This document shows positions 8,431 through 19,655 of a stretch of DNA of 64,000 nucleotides, one piece after another. The notes beneath the pieces were generated by a model. That model did not search any database and was not told the DNA's origin. It was given only the letters and a program-made list of their open reading frames with translations. Origin of the DNA: Tsukamurella pseudospumae. GTDB lineage: Bacteria > Actinomycetota > Actinomycetes > Mycobacteriales > Mycobacteriaceae. The stretch is from assembly GCF_001575205.1 (NCBI RefSeq), contig NZ_LSRE01000049.1:1-64000 (forward strand), in the 5' to 3' direction. Within the stretch, counting starts at the first letter, position 1; each line of letters starts with the position of its first letter. The translations under genes and the position numbers were made by a program.

Positions 8431-9914
8431 CCGCAGCGAACACGAAGACCTTCGACTCGCTCAACCCGCGCACCGGCGACGTGGTCGAGTCGTACCCCAT
8501 CCACTCCACCGACCACGTGCACGCCGTCGTGGCGCGCGCCCGCGAGCAGGCCGACTGGTGGCAGGAGATCGGCTTCGAGGGCCGCAAGAAGGCCCTGAAC
8601 ACGTGGAAGGGCGTCATCACCCGCCGCATCAACCAGCTGGCGCAGATCGTCCACGACGAGACCGGCAAGCCGCACGGCGACGCGCTCCTCGAGGCCGCGC
8701 TCGGCATCGACCACCTCGGTTACGCCGCGTCGCACGCCAAGAAGGTCCTCGGTCCCCGTCGGGTCGGCTCGGGCCTGGTCATGGCGAACCAGTCGGCGAC
8801 GGTGCGCTACCACCCGCTCGGCGTGGTGGGCGTGATCGGGCCGTGGAACTACCCCGTCTTCACCCCGATGGGCTCGATCGCGTACGCGCTCGCCGCCGGC
8901 AACGCCGTGGTCTTCAAGCCCTCGGAGTACACGCCCGGCGTGGGCGTGTGGCTGGCGCGCACGTTCGAGGAGGCCGTGGGCCGCCCGGTGCTGCAGACCG
9001 TGACGGGTCTCGGCGAGACCGGCAACGCGCTGTGCACCTCCGGCGTGAACAAGGTGGCCTTCACCGGCTCGACCAACACCGGCAAGAAGGTCATGGCCGC
9101 CTGCGCCGAGACGCTGACGCCGGTGGTGATCGAGGCCGGCGGCAAGGACGCCTTCCTCGTGGACCGCGACGCCGACCTCGACGCCGCCGCCGACGCCGCC
9201 GCGTGGGGCGCCTTCGCCAACGCGGGCCAGACCTGCGTCGGCGTCGAACGCGTCTACGTGCACAAGGACGTCTACGACCCGTTCCTGGAGAAGCTGGTCG
9301 CGAAGGCGCGCGAGGTCACGGCGAACGACTCGGACGATTCCAAGATCGGCCCGATCACCATGCCCAGCCAGTTGCCGATCATCAAGTCGCACATAGAGGA
9401 CGCCCTCGCCCGCGGCGGCCGTGCCCTCGTCGGGGGCATCGACGCCGTCGGCGAACGGTTCGTCCGGCCGACGGTGCTCGTCGACGTCCCGGAGGACTCG
9501 ATCGCGGTCACGCAGGAGACCTTCGGACCGACGGTGACGGTCGCCAAGGTCGACACGATGGACGAGGCCGTCGAGTACGCGAACGCGACGAAGTACGGCC
9601 TCGCCGCGACGGTCTTCTCCAAGGCCCGCGGCATGGAGCTGGCGGACAGGATCCGGTCCGGCATGGCCTCGGTGAACGGCATCATCACCTTCGCGGGCGT
9701 GCCGAACATCCCGTTCGGCGGCGTCGGCGAATCGGGCTTCGGCCGGATCCACGGCGCCGACGGCCTCCGCGAGTTCACCTACTCGAAGGGCATCGCCCGC
9801 AAGCGGTTCAACCCGCTGCTGAACCTCACGAGCTTCGCGCGCACCGCCGCGCAGGAGGGTCAGCTCACGCAGCTGATGACGCTGCTGCACGGTCGCAGCG
9901 GCACGATCAAGTAG
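8427..9914 (+). CDS. NAD(P)-dependent aldehyde dehydrogenase
   Basis: 495 residues, the standard length. The start ATG overlaps the stop of the GMC gene by 4 bases. Cofactor-binding motifs GPWNYP and FTGSTNTGKKV, the general base Glu in VIEAGGKD and the catalytic Cys in NAGQTCVGVERV are all present, as is the C-terminal PFGGVGESGFGR. It oxidises an aldehyde to an acid and most likely accepts the product of the GMC dehydrogenase just before it. The substrate class (betaine aldehyde against fatty aldehyde) cannot be decided here. The gene ends 3 bases before the convergent PH-domain gene, with no terminator visible. Confidence 0.93.
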   Translation: MTAANTKTFDSLNPRTGDVVESYPIHSTDHVHAVVARAREQADWWQEIGFEGRKKALNTWKGVITRRINQLAQIVHDETGKPHGDALLEAALGIDHLGYAASHAKKVLGPRRVGSGLVMANQSATVRYHPLGVVGVIGPWNYPVFTPMGSIAYALAAGNAVVFKPSEYTPGVGVWLARTFEEAVGRPVLQTVTGLGETGNALCTSGVNKVAFTGSTNTGKKVMAACAETLTPVVIEAGGKDAFLVDRDADLDAAADAAAWGAFANAGQTCVGVERVYVHKDVYDPFLEKLVAKAREVTANDSDDSKIGPITMPSQLPIIKSHIEDALARGGRALVGGIDAVGERFVRPTVLVDVPEDSIAVTQETFGPTVTVAKVDTMDEAVEYANATKYGLAATVFSKARGMELADRIRSGMASVNGIITFAGVPNIPFGGVGESGFGRIHGADGLREFTYSKGIARKRFNPLLNLTSFARTAAQEGQLTQLMTLLHGRSGTIK

Positions 9915-9917
9915 GGC

Positions 9918-10373
9918 TCAGGCCCGGTACGCGGCGGCGATCTCGCGGGCGCGGTGCAGCGCCTGCACCGCGAGTTCGCCGTCGCGGGCCTGGATGGCCC
10001 AGATCGCGACGAACTCGTCGTGCGGCAGATCGAGGTGCGCGAACTGCGATCCTTCGGGGAAGGTGAATCCCTGCACCACGTCCCACGGGTAGGTGTTCTC
10101 GTTCAGCAGGTTGCGGACGGTGACCCCGTCCGGGCCGAGGTGCAGCCGCGCCCGCGTGAACAGCAGCGCCCCGCACGCCAGGACCACGCCGATCAGGACC
10201 ATGCCCGCCTGGTCCGAGGTCCGGAACGTGAGTCCCGTGTTCCCGCCGGCCTTGAGCAGGAGGGCGACCGCGGTGTGCCCGACGACCAGGACCCCCGCGA
10301 GGACCCAGGCGTACACCTTGATCTTGCGCGGGGTCACGTCGAGCACGGGCTGTGTGGTGGGTTCAGCGGTCAC
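9918..10373 (-). CDS. Membrane PH-domain protein (bPH family), rib-operon associated
   Basis: 151 residues. Two membrane helices (about residues 20-40 and 57-74) precede a PH-like domain at about 76-135 with FTRARLHLGPDGVTVRNLLN and the WDVVQGFTFPEGS stretch typical of small actinobacterial PH proteins. The same type of gene follows ribH in Mycobacterium. It lies 63 bases after the type II lumazine synthase and probably shares the transcript. The function is unknown; a membrane-localised protein-protein role is usual speculation for the family. Confidence 0.82.
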   Translation of the reverse strand: MTAEPTTQPVLDVTPRKIKVYAWVLAGVLVVGHTAVALLLKAGGNTGLTFRTSDQAGMVLIGVVLACGALLFTRARLHLGPDGVTVRNLLNENTYPWDVVQGFTFPEGSQFAHLDLPHDEFVAIWAIQARDGELAVQALHRAREIAAAYRA

Positions 10374-10436
10374 GGGTCCGGATTCTACCGATGTCGCGCC
10401 CCTGACCTCCGCGCACAGTCGGTGGCCTGCGGATGG

Positions 10437-12600
<2,164 letters not shown>

Positions 12601-12602
12601 GG

Positions 12603-13226
12603 CTACTTCTCCTCCTTGAGCGTCACGAGGCGCTCCACGTACTTCGCGACGATGTCCACTTCGAGGTTGACGACGGTGCCGGGCTCGGCCCCGCCCAGGT
12701 TGGTCAGGTCGAGGGTGGTCGGGATCAGCGAGACCTCGAACCAGTGCTGCTCGTCGTCACCGGTCACACCCTGCCCGAGGGCCGAGACAGTCAGGGAGAC
12801 CCCGTCGATGGTGATCGAGCCCTTCTCGACGACGTACCGGGCCAGATGCCGCGGCAGCGCGAGCCGCACGACGGTCCAGTGCTCGGATGGGCTGAGGCCG
12901 AGGACGTGGCCGGTGCCGTCGACGTGGCCCTGCACGATGTGCCCGCCGAGGCGGGAGTTCACGGCGGCGGCGCGCTCGAGATTGACCCGGTCGCCCGGGC
13001 CGAGCTTGCTCAGCGAGCTGCGGCGCAGCGATTCCTCCATGACGTCGGCCGTGAACGCCCCGCTCTCGACGGTCACGACCGTGAGGCAGACGCCGTTGAC
13101 CGCGATCGAATCGCCGTGTTTCGCATCGGAGGTGACGAGGTCGCCCTGGACCGTGAACCGGGCCGCATCCGGGAGATCCTCGCGGGCGGTGATCACGCCC
13201 AGCTCTTCGACGATGCCGGTGAACAT
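12603..13226 (-). CDS. ribE: Riboflavin synthase, alpha chain
   Basis: 207 residues, starting [10 protein letters not shown], which fixes the start at 13226. It has the two lumazine-binding repeats of the family: the first with [11 protein letters not shown] and VNLERA, the second with [12 protein letters not shown] and [11 protein letters not shown]. The trimeric enzyme dismutates two lumazine molecules into riboflavin and the pyrimidine substrate. It is the first gene after the FMN riboswitch, with about 60 bases between the aptamer end and its ATG. Confidence 0.96.
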   Translation of the reverse strand: MFTGIVEELGVITAREDLPDAARFTVQGDLVTSDAKHGDSIAVNGVCLTVVTVESGAFTADVMEESLRRSSLSKLGPGDRVNLERAAAVNSRLGGHIVQGHVDGTGHVLGLSPSEHWTVVRLALPRHLARYVVEKGSITIDGVSLTVSALGQGVTGDDEQHWFEVSLIPTTLDLTNLGGAEPGTVVNLEVDIVAKYVERLVTLKEEK

Positions 13227-13287
13227 CCGCCGCTCCTGCCACTTCGGTCTCAGGGCGGCACGACGACGCGGGAACGCCCCGCGTAGT

Positions 13288-13437
13288 TCTCTTTCATCCG
13301 GACTATGACCGTCGGCTCCGGGATCGCACCGGAATCTGCTGACCCCCGCCTCGCGGTGGGGCGCTCGCGGGCTCGAACACCGGGATCGCCCGGAGTCCAT
13401 CACCGCCGGTGGGGAATCGCACCCCGCCCTGAGAACT
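13288..13437 (-). promoter_or_regulatory. FMN riboswitch (RFN element)
   Basis: Read on the minus strand, the aptamer begins with CAGGGCGGGGTGCGATTCCC and runs through ACCGGCGGT, a variable stem with GAGCCCGCGAGCG, GGTCAGCAGATTCCGG, GAGCCGACGGT and ATAGTCCGGATGAAAGAGA. These are the conserved blocks of the six-stem FMN aptamer. It senses flavin mononucleotide and lowers expression of ribE-ribBA-ribH-ribH2. It is located between ribD and ribE, so ribD and rpe are upstream of it. Confidence 0.95.
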
Positions 13438-13502
13438 TCCACTTCCGAAGGTAGCACTCACCGGCTCCGGCCCCAAGTATTGGGCTCACGGCGAACGCAA
13501 GC

Positions 13503-14489
13503 TCAGCGCAACAGGGTGAGCAGCACGTCCTCGCCGAGCCGCTCCACGGACTCCAGGTGGAACCGGGTCGCGTCGGCGAGCGTCCCGACGCCAGGGATCG
13601 TGACCGCCGGCAGCCCCGCGCCGAGCAGCACGGGAGCGATGTAGGCCTGCACCCGATCGACGAGGCCCGCGGCGAAGAACGCGCCGAGCACCGTCGAACC
13701 GCCCTCGACCTGGACGTTCACGGCGTCGCCGGTGGCCTCGAGCGCGGCGTGCGGGTCGCGGCTGCGGACGTGCTGCGCTGCCCCGGGGCCGGTCAGTACC
13801 CTCGCGGCGGCGGGAAGGTCCCGCTTCCCGAGGACGATCCGGGTCGGCTGGTGCGGGTACGGCGCACCGTCGGGCGTGCGGGCCGTGAGCGCCGGATCGT
13901 CGGCGAGGACGGTGCCCGTGCCCACGATGATCGCGTCGAGCTTCGCACGCTCGGCGTGGGCCCGCTCCCGCGCGGCGGGCCCGGTGATCCACTGGCTGGT
14001 TCCGTCCGGGGCGGCGATCCGCCCATCGACGGTGGCCGCCAGCTTGACGGTGACCATCGGCCTGCCGTGCCGCTGCCGGAAGATCCACTCGGTGAGCGGC
14101 CACGGCTCGACGTCGAGGTGCTCCACGTCGACACCCGCAGCGCGGAGCGTGTGGGCGCCCCCGGCGGCGAGGGGGTTGGGGTCGGCCGCGGCGTACGCGA
14201 CGCGAGCGATACCGGCCCTGATCAGCGCCTGCGTGCACGGGCCGGTGCGGCCGGTGTGGTCGCAGGGCTCGAGGGTGACGACGGCGGTGCCGCCGCGTGC
14301 CGCGTCGCCGGCCTGCGCCAGCGCCACGACCTCTGCGTGGGGCCCGCCCGCCGGGGCCGTGCGGCCCCGTCCGACGACGGTGCCGTCGGCCGCCAGGATC
14401 ACGGCGCCCACCGGCGGGTTCGGCGTGCTGATCCCGCGGGCGGCCGTCGATTCCTCGACGGCCAGCGCGAGTGCGGCCTGCAGGTCCAC
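13503..14489 (-). CDS. ribD: Bifunctional riboflavin biosynthesis deaminase/reductase
   Basis: 328 residues with a GTG start at 14489. The N-terminal deaminase (about 1-145) carries the zinc motifs GGPHAEVVAL and TLEPCDHTGRTGPCT. The C-terminal reductase (about 150-328) has VTVKLAATVDGRIA and VEGGSTVLGAFF. It performs the second and third steps of the GTP branch. The start lies 2 bases after the rpe stop, so ribD is translated with rpe, and the riboswitch lies after it, not before it. A gap of about 60 bases separates its stop from the aptamer. Confidence 0.96.
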   Translation of the reverse strand: MDLQAALALAVEESTAARGISTPNPPVGAVILAADGTVVGRGRTAPAGGPHAEVVALAQAGDAARGGTAVVTLEPCDHTGRTGPCTQALIRAGIARVAYAAADPNPLAAGGAHTLRAAGVDVEHLDVEPWPLTEWIFRQRHGRPMVTVKLAATVDGRIAAPDGTSQWITGPAARERAHAERAKLDAIIVGTGTVLADDPALTARTPDGAPYPHQPTRIVLGKRDLPAAARVLTGPGAAQHVRSRDPHAALEATGDAVNVQVEGGSTVLGAFFAAGLVDRVQAYIAPVLLGAGLPAVTIPGVGTLADATRFHLESVERLGEDVLLTLLR

Positions 14490-14491
14490 CG

Positions 14492-15178
14492 TCAGACGCG
14501 CGGCACGGCCGCGGCCTGGGCGCGGAGCTTGCGGAGCGCCTCGGCCGGGTCGGCGGCGTTGTAGACGGCGGAGCCGGCCACGAAGCAGTCGACGCCCGCG
14601 GCGGCGGCCTGCTCGATGGTGTCGGCGTTGATGCCGCCGTCGATCTCGACGACCAGGCGCAGCTCGCCCGAGTCCACGAGCCTGCGGGCCGCGCGGGCCT
14701 TGTCGAGGACCTCCGCGATGAAGGACTGGCCGCCGAAGCCGGGCTCGACGCTCATCACCAGCAGCGTGTCGAAGTCCTTCAGGATCTCGATGTACGGGTC
14801 GAAGGCGGTGCCGGGCTTGATCGCCAGGCCCGCCTTGCCGCCCGCCGCGCGGATGTCCTTGGCGACGGCGACCGGGTCGTCGCTGGCCTCGGCGTGGAAG
14901 GTGACGTTGTACGCGCCCGCCTCCGCGTAGGGCGGCGCCCAGCGGGCGGGATCGTCGATCATCAGGTGGCAGTCGAGCGGGATCGACGTGGCCTTCAACA
15001 GACTCTCGACCACGGGCAGGCCCAGCGTGAGATTCGGCACGAAGTGGTTGTCCATCACGTCCACGTGCACCCAGTCGGCGCCCTCGGAGCCGCCCACGGC
15101 CTCGATCTCGGCACCGAGCCGGGAGAAGTCGGCGGACAGGATGGACGGCGCGATCATCGGCGAGGACATGCGCAGCAT
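14492..15178 (-). CDS. rpe: Ribulose-phosphate 3-epimerase
   Basis: 228 residues if the first ATG is used; the ATG at 15169 ([14 protein letters not shown]) is an equally good start. The TIM-barrel signature is complete: [25 protein letters not shown] with metal ligands, [22 protein letters not shown] and VEIDGGIN. It interconverts ribulose and xylulose 5-phosphate in the pentose phosphate pathway and so supplies the ribulose 5-phosphate used by RibBA. It is followed directly by ribD. Confidence 0.97.
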   Translation of the reverse strand: MLRMSSPMIAPSILSADFSRLGAEIEAVGGSEGADWVHVDVMDNHFVPNLTLGLPVVESLLKATSIPLDCHLMIDDPARWAPPYAEAGAYNVTFHAEASDDPVAVAKDIRAAGGKAGLAIKPGTAFDPYIEILKDFDTLLVMSVEPGFGGQSFIAEVLDKARAARRLVDSGELRLVVEIDGGINADTIEQAAAAGVDCFVAGSAVYNAADPAEALRKLRAQAAAVPRV

Positions 15179-15332
15179 TGTATGTGGTCCGGTTCCGTCG
15201 ACCGGTCGGTGCGCGCGGCGCGATGCGACGCGCGGTCGCTGAGCCTCATTGAATTCGATTGATCACTTTAGTAACATCGGCATCATTAGTCACACGGGTA
15301 ACACTCGTGCCGCCGATTGTTGAGAGGTCGTC

Positions 15333-16304
15333 ATGCGGATCGCACGCACCACCTTGACCACGTTCGTGGCCGTCGCCGCCGCCACGTTCCTCGCCGCGGG
15401 GCCCGCCCTCGCCGAACCCGCCGTCCCGGCCGTCCCCGTGACCCCCGCCGCGCCGGCTGCTCCCGCAGCGCCTGCAGCAGCGACTCCGGCTGCGGCTGCA
15501 GTTCCCGCCGCGGCTCCGGCTGCTGCGGCCCCCGCGGCAGCGCCAGCGGCTGCAGCTCCCGCGGCTGCCAACACCCCGCTCGTCTCGACCGCCAATGCGG
15601 TTCCCGCGTCGGCACAGCCCGCGCTCACCGAGCTCGCCAAGATCCCCGGCGTCCAGCAGATCCTCGCCACCGGGCAGCTGCCCACCACCGACGTCGCGAC
15701 GCTGGTCAAGATGTTCGGCAGCGATCCGAATGCGCAGAAGCTGCTCGGTCAGCTCCTCGCCGGCCAGGCCGCGACGTCCACAACCACCGCGACCGACGCC
15801 AAGCCCGACGAGCCGCTGAAGTTCGCCGTCACCGGCGCGATCAACGACACCTTCACCAAGGACGGCGGCCAGAAGAAGTACGGCCAGCCGCTCGGCGTCG
15901 AGAAGGACGCGGCCGGAGGCAAGGTGCAGGAGTTCACCAACGGCACCATCTACTGGAACCCGAAGGTCAACGGCGGCAAGGCCGCCGGCGTCACCGGCGC
16001 GATCCGCGACCTCTACCTCAAGGAGGGCGGCCCCACCGGCAAGCTCGGCGCACCGCTCATGAGCGAGCTCTCCGTCGGCGGCCCCACTGCGGGCTCGGTC
16101 GCGGGTGCGTACAACGACTTCCAGAACGGCTCGATCGTGTGGTCGCCCGAGAACGGCGCCCATGTCGTCTCCGGCAAGATCAAGGACCAGTGGGTCAAGG
16201 GCGGCGGCGCCTTCGGCATGGGCTACCCGAAGGGCGACGCCAAGCCCGGCCCCGGCGGCGCGCTGACGCAGGAGTTCACCAAGGGCGGCGTCCTCAAGGC
16301 CTAG
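15333..16304 (+). CDS. Secreted LGFP-repeat protein
   Basis: 323 residues. A Sec signal peptide ends at about residue 27 (FLAAGPALAEP). It is followed by an Ala/Pro-rich stretch of about 55 residues, a helical segment near 90-145, and a C-terminal half with LGFP-type repeats: YGQPLGVEKDA, GKLGAPLMSELS and FGMGYPKGDA, each preceded by an IxDxYxKxGG-like segment and followed by F-x-NGxIxW. LGFP repeats occur in mycolic-acid actinobacteria on cell-envelope proteins such as PS1 mycolyltransferases and are thought to bind the cell wall. No catalytic domain is fused here. A palindrome follows 11 bases after the stop and may act as its terminator. Confidence 0.88.
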   Translation: MRIARTTLTTFVAVAAATFLAAGPALAEPAVPAVPVTPAAPAAPAAPAAATPAAAAVPAAAPAAAAPAAAPAAAAPAAANTPLVSTANAVPASAQPALTELAKIPGVQQILATGQLPTTDVATLVKMFGSDPNAQKLLGQLLAGQAATSTTTATDAKPDEPLKFAVTGAINDTFTKDGGQKKYGQPLGVEKDAAGGKVQEFTNGTIYWNPKVNGGKAAGVTGAIRDLYLKEGGPTGKLGAPLMSELSVGGPTAGSVAGAYNDFQNGSIVWSPENGAHVVSGKIKDQWVKGGGAFGMGYPKGDAKPGPGGALTQEFTKGGVLKA

Positions 16305-16315
16305 CCCTCCCCCCC

Positions 16316-16376
16316 AATTGAACACCGTTATGGAGAGCAAAACCGCAGGTCGGACTCTCCATAACGGTGTTCAATT
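16316..16376. repeat. Long palindrome, copy 1 (22-base perfect arms)
   Basis: Left arm 16316-16337 and right arm 16355-16376 are perfect reverse complements over 22 bases. They contain TTGAACACCGTTATGGAG and CTCCATAACGGTGTTCAA. The 17-base centre carries AAACCGCAGGTC, which recurs in copy 2 at 17302-17360. It lies directly after the LGFP gene and before the DUF559 gene. It may act as a terminator hairpin but has no U-tract on either side. The conservation of arms and centre suggests a dispersed repeat family. Confidence 0.9.
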
Positions 16377-16423
16377 CGTGGGGTAGGGATCCGATCGCAG
16401 AGCTGGTGCGTCCAATTGATGTG

Positions 16424-17368
16424 ATGGGACGCAAGAGTGAGCTACTCCTCGGACGGACCGAGCACGCGGTGCGGGAAGAGTCCACGTCCGTCATCCGCGG
16501 CATTCGCCACGACGGCGGTTCGGCGCCGTCCGTCGACGACATTCGCGATGCGCTCGAGCTGGCCTACCCGGGGCTGGTCTTCGTCGGCTGGAGCGCGGCG
16601 ACCCTGCACGGCATCGAGTACGCCGAGGGCCATCGGCCGGAGATCTGGCTGCCCTCGCAGGTGCGGCGGCAGGGAGTGGTCGTCCGGTGCGGTCGATTGC
16701 CGCCCGAGGACGTCGTCGCCGTCGAGGGGCGCGTCACGACCTCCGTGGTCCGCTCCGCCGTCGATCTGGCGCGATTCGCCGAGGGCGACGAGAAGATCGT
16801 GGGCGTCGACCAATTCATCCGAATCGACCGGCAGGGGCGTTCGCTCACGACCAAGCCGGCCATCCTCGGATACCTCGACACGCACCCGCGTCTGTACGGC
16901 GCGAACCGCGTCCGGGAGGTACTCGACGAGTCCAGCACCGGAGCGCACTCCCCCTGGGAGACCTACTCGCGGCTCGTCGTCCACCGGTCGGGCCTCGACT
17001 TCTTCCGCCCCCAGCAACCCGTGCCCGGCACCCCGTTCCACGTCGACCTGGGCTCGGCGCGGTACCGCGTCGCCATCGAATACGACGGCGGCTACCACCG
17101 CTCGAAGGAGCAACAGCGCATCGACATCGCCCGATGGAACGCCATCACCGATCAACGATGGACGATCATCCGCGTGACCTCCCCGATGCTGCTGAGCGGA
17201 CGAGCGGCGTTCCTCGATCGCGTCGCCCGCGAGCTACGGGCGCGAGGCTGGCGCGGACCGTCGCCGACGGTCCCGCCCCTGAAGCTCCCCACGATCCACC
17301 GATTGAACACCGTTATGGAGGACGAAACCGCAGGTCAGATTCTCCATAACGGTGTTCAATTCGGTTAG
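16424..17368 (+). CDS. DUF559 (Vsr-like endonuclease fold) protein
   Basis: About 314 residues from ATG 16424; the frame is open back to a GTG at 16367 inside copy 1 of the palindrome, which I reject as a start. The N-terminal 130 residues resemble AbiEi-like winged-helix leaders (VFVGWSAATLHGIEY, VTTSVVRSAVDLARF). The C-terminal part (about 190-290) is DUF559: SPWETYSRLVVHRSG, FHVDLGSARYRVAIEYDGG with candidate acidic metal ligands, and RWTIIRVT. This resembles PD-(D/E)xK/Vsr nucleases; the activity is unproven. The final 20 or so codons are encoded by palindrome copy 2. Its stop overlaps the rsmB stop tail to tail by 4 bases. The substrate is unknown. Confidence 0.75.
   Translation: MGRKSELLLGRTEHAVREESTSVIRGIRHDGGSAPSVDDIRDALELAYPGLVFVGWSAATLHGIEYAEGHRPEIWLPSQVRRQGVVVRCGRLPPEDVVAVEGRVTTSVVRSAVDLARFAEGDEKIVGVDQFIRIDRQGRSLTTKPAILGYLDTHPRLYGANRVREVLDESSTGAHSPWETYSRLVVHRSGLDFFRPQQPVPGTPFHVDLGSARYRVAIEYDGGYHRSKEQQRIDIARWNAITDQRWTIIRVTSPMLLSGRAAFLDRVARELRARGWRGPSPTVPPLKLPTIHRLNTVMEDETAGQILHNGVQFG
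17302..17360. repeat. Long palindrome, copy 2 (19-base perfect arms)
   Basis: Left arm 17302-17320 and right arm 17342-17360 are perfect reverse complements over 19 bases; the sequence of arms and centre is nearly identical to copy 1, including AAACCGCAGGTC. It sits in the 3' end of the DUF559 reading frame, just before the convergent stops of DUF559 and rsmB, and so could serve as a bidirectional terminator. Confidence 0.9.
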
Positions 17369-18723
17369 AGCTTGCGGAGGGCCTGGAAGAACATGCCGTC
17401 GGTGCCGTGCAGGTGCGGCCACAATTGCACATGCGGGCCGTCGCCGAGGGGCAGGTCGGTGGCCGGGACCAGCGGGCGGGTGTCGATCCGCTCCAGTCCG
17501 GCGGTCGCGAGCAGTTCCTCGTCGCCGACGACGCCGAGGGTCTCGGCCACGTGCGGGGAACAGGTCGCGTAGAGCACCACGCCGCCCGGGCGGGTCAGCG
17601 CGGCGGCCCCCGTCAGCAGCTCGCGCTGCAGAACGGTGAGTTGCTCCACGTCGGCGGGCTGCTTGCGCCAGCGCGCCTCCGGGCGGCGGCGCAGCGCGCC
17701 GATGCCTGAACACGGCGCGTCCACGAGCACCCGGTCGTAGCCGGGTTCGAGGCCGGACGCGCGACCGTCGGCCACGTGCACGTCCACGGGGAGCCCCTTG
17801 ACCGCCTTGCGGACCAGCTCGGCGCGGTGCTCGGCGGGTTCCACCGCGTCGACGCGCGCACCGTCGATCGCGGCGAGCGAGCCGAGCAGCGCGGCCTTGC
17901 CGCCCGGCCCGGCACACAGGTCGAGCCAGCGGCCACCGTCGGGACCCTCGAGCGGCGCCACCGCCGCGGCGCGGGCCACCAGCTGCGAGCCCTCGTCCTG
18001 CACGCCCGCGAGACCGTCCCGGACCGGTTCCAGCGCACCGGGATCGCCGCCGGGCAGGTACACCGCGTAGGGCGAGAGAACGCCGACCTCGCCCTCCACG
18101 ATCAGAGCGAGTTCGTCGGCGGAGATCTCCCCGGGCCGCGCGACGAGGTGCACGGGCGGCCGGGCGTCGTCGGAGGCCAGTAGCGCCTGCAGCTGCCCCA
18201 TCGACGTGATCCCGTTCGCGCGCAGCGACTCCCGGAACGCCTCCGCGATCCACCGCGGATGCGCGTACTGCATCGCCAGGTGCCCCAGCAGATCCTCCGC
18301 GGCAGGCGGCGCGACGCGCGTGACCCACGTGTCCTCATCGTCGCGGGACACCTTGCGCAGCACCGCGTTCGCGAACCCCGACGCGCCGCGCCCCGAGCTC
18401 TCCTTCACCGAGTCCACGGTCTCGGACACGGCCGCGTGCGCACCGACACGAGTACGCAACAGCTGGTAGACACCGAGCCGCAGGGCGTCCAGCACGGGGC
18501 CGTCGATATCGGAAACGGAACGCCCCGAGGCGTTCTCGATCACGGCGTCGAGCAGGCCCTGCGCCCGGCAGGCGCCGTACGTCAGCTCGGTCGCGAAGGC
18601 GGCGTCGCGTCCCTTGAGTCGGGCATCGCGCAGCAGCCCCGGCAGCACCAGGTTCGCGTAGGCGCCACGCTCCCGGACGGCGGCGAGGGTCTGCAGCGCG
18701 GCGCGGCGGGCGGGATCGGTCAC
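17365..18723 (-). CDS. rsmB: 16S rRNA m5C967 methyltransferase
   Basis: 452 residues, GTG start overlapping the fmt stop by 4 bases (GTGA). The N-terminal NusB-like domain (about 1-140) precedes a class I methyltransferase domain with the SAM motif [16 protein letters not shown], the [15 protein letters not shown] motif with the catalytic proline-cysteine pair, and [11 protein letters not shown] with the second cysteine. It methylates C967 of 16S rRNA (E. coli numbering). The order def-fmt-rsmB is conserved in many bacteria. The gene is convergent with DUF559 and ends next to the palindrome. Confidence 0.95.
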   Translation of the reverse strand: MTDPARRAALQTLAAVRERGAYANLVLPGLLRDARLKGRDAAFATELTYGACRAQGLLDAVIENASGRSVSDIDGPVLDALRLGVYQLLRTRVGAHAAVSETVDSVKESSGRGASGFANAVLRKVSRDDEDTWVTRVAPPAAEDLLGHLAMQYAHPRWIAEAFRESLRANGITSMGQLQALLASDDARPPVHLVARPGEISADELALIVEGEVGVLSPYAVYLPGGDPGALEPVRDGLAGVQDEGSQLVARAAAVAPLEGPDGGRWLDLCAGPGGKAALLGSLAAIDGARVDAVEPAEHRAELVRKAVKGLPVDVHVADGRASGLEPGYDRVLVDAPCSGIGALRRRPEARWRKQPADVEQLTVLQRELLTGAAALTRPGGVVLYATCSPHVAETLGVVGDEELLATAGLERIDTRPLVPATDLPLGDGPHVQLWPHLHGTDGMFFQALRKL

Positions 18724-19655
18724 TGGTCCACTCCGATGATCGTGCCGTCCTCGATGCGCGCTCCCCGCGCCCAGTCGGCGGCGGGCATGGGCTTCTTCCC
18801 CGGGGGCTGCACGCTACCCAGCCGCAGCGCGGCGGTCGCGGTGCCCACGAACACGGCCCGCTTGGTCACGCGCAGCTCACCGGGCGCCAGGCCCGCGGTC
18901 TCCCCGTCGACGGTGGCCGGGCCCAGCTTGAGCCGCGCATCGCCGAAGGGGACCCACGCGCCGGGCGCGTCGGTCATGGCCCGGATGTGCCGGTCCACGG
19001 CGCCGGCGGGACGGTCGAACCGCACCCGGGCACCGTCGACGGTGACCTTCGCGGCGTGCGAGACCCCGTCGGGGGACTGTGGCTGCGCCTGCAGCGCGTC
19101 CGCGCCCACCCCGTCGACGGTCCGCGTGAGCAACTCCGCGCCGTACTCCGCGAGGCGCGCGAGGAGCACCGTCGAGGTGTCGTCCGGGCGGATGCGCTCA
19201 GTGAGCACCCCGAAAACGGGGCCGGTGTCGAGGCCCTCCTCGATGCGGAAGGTGGACGCGCCGGTCAGCTCGTCCCCCGCTTCGAGCGCCGCCTGCACCG
19301 GCGCCGCGCCGCGCCATGCCGGGAGCAGCGAGAAGTGCAGATTGATCCAGCCGTGGGCGGGCACGTCGAGCAGGTCCGGCGGGATCATCCCGCCGTAGGC
19401 GACGACGGGGCAGCAGTCGGGGGCGAGCGCGACGATCGCGGCGCGCGCCTCGGGATCGCGCAGCGTCGCGGGGGTCAGGACGGGGATCCCCGCCTCGTCG
19501 GCGACCTGCCCGACCGGCGAGCGCCGGACGCCGCGGCCACGCCCGGAGCGGGCGTCGGGGCGGGTCAGCACGCCGACCACCTCGTGGTCCGAGTCGAGCA
19601 GGGCCCGCAGCGCCGGGACGGCGGGCTCCGGCGTGCCCGCGAACAGCAGCCGCAT
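18720..19655 (-). CDS. fmt: Methionyl-tRNA formyltransferase
   Basis: 311 residues starting [17 protein letters not shown] at 19655. The formyl-folate binding domain has [17 protein letters not shown] with the catalytic Asn and His, and the C-terminal OB-like domain binds tRNA. It formylates the initiator Met-tRNA. The start overlaps the def stop by one base and the stop overlaps the rsmB start, so def-fmt-rsmB is one translationally coupled set. The CPVVAYGG segment has a Cys-Cys in place of the common alternative, which I consider neutral. Confidence 0.96.
   Translation of the reverse strand: MRLLFAGTPEPAVPALRALLDSDHEVVGVLTRPDARSGRGRGVRRSPVGQVADEAGIPVLTPATLRDPEARAAIVALAPDCCPVVAYGGMIPPDLLDVPAHGWINLHFSLLPAWRGAAPVQAALEAGDELTGASTFRIEEGLDTGPVFGVLTERIRPDDTSTVLLARLAEYGAELLTRTVDGVGADALQAQPQSPDGVSHAAKVTVDGARVRFDRPAGAVDRHIRAMTDAPGAWVPFGDARLKLGPATVDGETAGLAPGELRVTKRAVFVGTATAALRLGSVQPPGKKPMPAADWARGARIEDGTIIGVDQ

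Noticed and set aside
6850-9914. Calling the GMC/aldehyde dehydrogenase pair betA-betB (glycine betaine synthesis).
   Set aside because: No choline importer, BetI-like repressor or choline-specific residues could be identified; many alcohol-oxidising pairs look alike.
15418-15570. GCC/GCA-rich low-complexity DNA as a tandem repeat array.
   Set aside because: It encodes the Ala/Pro linker of the LGFP protein and has no regular period at the DNA level.
16367-16423. GTG at 16367 as the start of the DUF559 protein.
   Set aside because: It lies inside the right arm of palindrome copy 1 and has no ribosome-binding site; starts at 16421/16424 precede the recognisable protein.
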